A stretch of DNA of 61,373 nt from contig JAFXTO010000032.1 in the NCBI GenBank assembly GCA_017535725.1, positions 1 to 61,373 of the forward strand, in the 5' to 3' direction. A program made the position numbers and the translations under genes. The notes beneath the pieces are model-generated. The model saw only the letters and a list, made by a program, of their open reading frames with translations, ran no database searches and had not been told where the DNA came from. The stretch comes from Bacteroidaceae bacterium. GTDB taxonomy: Bacteria > Bacteroidota > Bacteroidia > Bacteroidales > Bacteroidaceae. Of the stretch, positions 60,571 through 61,373 are shown in pieces (positions within the stretch are counted from its first letter, which is position 1; every line of letters starts with the position of its first letter).

Positions 60571-61373
60571 ATGAAGAAAGTATTATTAGCCGCAGTGCTG
60601 ATGGGAATGATGCTCACGGGCTGCAATCAGAAGAGTGATAACAATCAAAACGAAGAAGATATGAATACAACGCTGACATTGACTCAGGAGTGGGACAAGA
60701 CGTTCCCCAAGAGTGACAAGGTAGACCATAAAAAGGTCACGTTCAAGAACCGTTACGGCATCGAACTGGCTGCCGACATGTACACGCCGAAAGGCGCAAC
60801 GGGCAAGTTGGCTGCGCTGGCTGTTACAGGACCGTTTGGGGCCGTGAAGGAGCAGACAAGCGGTCTCTATGCCCAGCACATGGCTGAGCGTGGTTTCATT
60901 ACGATTGCTTTCGACCCCTCTTTCACCGGAGAGAGCGGGAGCGAGCCGCGTCGCATGGCTTCCCCCGACATCAACACCGAGGATTTCCTCGCCGCTGTTG
61001 ATTTCCTCTCTGTTCAGGAGAATGTCGACCCTGAGCGTATCGGCATCATCGGCCTTTGTGGATTTGGTGGAATGGCTGTGAATGCCGCTGCGCTCGACCC
61101 ACGCATCAAAGCCACTGTCGCATCAACGATGTACGACATGACGAAAGTGAACCGTGAGGGCTATTTCATGAGCGAGGACAGCAAGGAACAGCGGATGGAG
61201 AGACGCAAGGCTATGGCAGCACAGCGCACGGAGGACTATCGCACAGGCGCTTACAAGCGTGCAGGCGGGGTCGTCGACCCGCTGCCCGACGACGCACCCT
61301 GGTTTGTGAAGGACTACCATGCTTACTATATGACAAAGCGCGGCTACCATGAGCGTAGCGGGAACTCTACAGA
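60571..61373 (+). CDS. alpha/beta hydrolase lipoprotein, truncated by window end
   Basis: ATG 60571 gives a lipoprotein signal (LMGMMLTGC). The fold is visible: ELAADMYTPKG, FITIAFDPSFTGESG, and a nucleophile elbow IGLCGFGG with Cys instead of Ser, as in dienelactone hydrolase-like enzymes. At least 267 codons are open to the end of the window, where the gene runs off. It is three bases behind the flavodoxin lipoprotein, so the pair is probably cotranscribed. Esterase-type activity is likely; substrate unknown. Confidence 0.85.
   Translation, partial: MKKVLLAAVLMGMMLTGCNQKSDNNQNEEDMNTTLTLTQEWDKTFPKSDKVDHKKVTFKNRYGIELAADMYTPKGATGKLAALAVTGPFGAVKEQTSGLYAQHMAERGFITIAFDPSFTGESGSEPRRMASPDINTEDFLAAVDFLSVQENVDPERIGIIGLCGFGGMAVNAAALDPRIKATVASTMYDMTKVNREGYFMSEDSKEQRMERRKAMAAQRTEDYRTGAYKRAGGVVDPLPDDAPWFVKDYHAYYMTKRGYHERSGNST

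Overview
The window looks like a chromosomal segment of a Bacteroidales bacterium, most likely a Prevotellaceae member. The promoters follow the Bacteroidota pattern (TTTG, about 19-22 bases, TAnnTTTG), Shine-Dalgarno sequences are nearly absent, many secreted proteins end in type IX secretion-like tails (GIYI..GKK..), and the core genes (dnaE, psd/pssA, parC, dimeric-type glycyl-tRNA synthetase, rplS, ferredoxin) are of Bacteroidota type. No rRNA or CRISPR array is present; there is one tRNA-Met(CAT).

Layout. 1-2.6 kb is a scarred accessory region: the 3' end of a possible HU-like gene, an orphan smalltalk-type peptide, a decayed duplicate of a downstream gene end, and a PIN-type toxin-antitoxin pair. 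2.7-7.3 kb is a minus-strand operon for a polyphosphate polymerase-like VTC protein, a DUF4956 membrane protein, a DUF2490 barrel, a small sorted protein and a secreted Cthe_2159-like carbohydrate-binding protein. 7.6-24.4 kb is housekeeping: frr, rsgA, pyrH, pssA, psd, dnaE, trxA, an S41 protease, a patatin/BamA-like protein, a DUF3316 protein and parC. 24.5-31.8 kb holds glyS, an inverted-repeat-bounded DUF559 element, an FKBP-like lipoprotein and a three-gene island (Rpn-type nuclease and two ATPases) bracketed by copies of the lipoprotein gene's 3' end. 31.9-41.9 kb carries two large secreted proteins (one 2,483 residues with a dockerin-like C-terminal region) and a stand-alone LytTR regulator. 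41.9-43.2 kb is noncoding and highly structured. 43.2-48.7 kb has a rearranged 5'-nucleotidase, rplS, ferredoxin, a GH2 enzyme and the tRNA. 49-61.4 kb is a carbohydrate-use locus: a collapsed secreted gene, a GH27 alpha-galactosidase, a DUF3472 protein, a HELGH protein, flavodoxins, a GH35/42-like DUF5597 protein and a truncated alpha/beta hydrolase.

The most unusual material is: (i) a 682-bp element at 26,098-26,779 with 122-bp near-perfect inverted arms around a DUF559 nuclease gene, starting one base after the glyS stop codon; (ii) a probable structured, pseudoknot-capable leader RNA upstream of the LytTR gene; (iii) an exactly phased 22-bp tandem array (42,895-43,070); (iv) a roughly 187-bp MITE-like repeat present twice in opposite orientations; and (v) repeated duplication of gene 3' ends with their terminators. 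All coordinates and alignments were read by eye; functional names rest on remembered family features and no database search was run.
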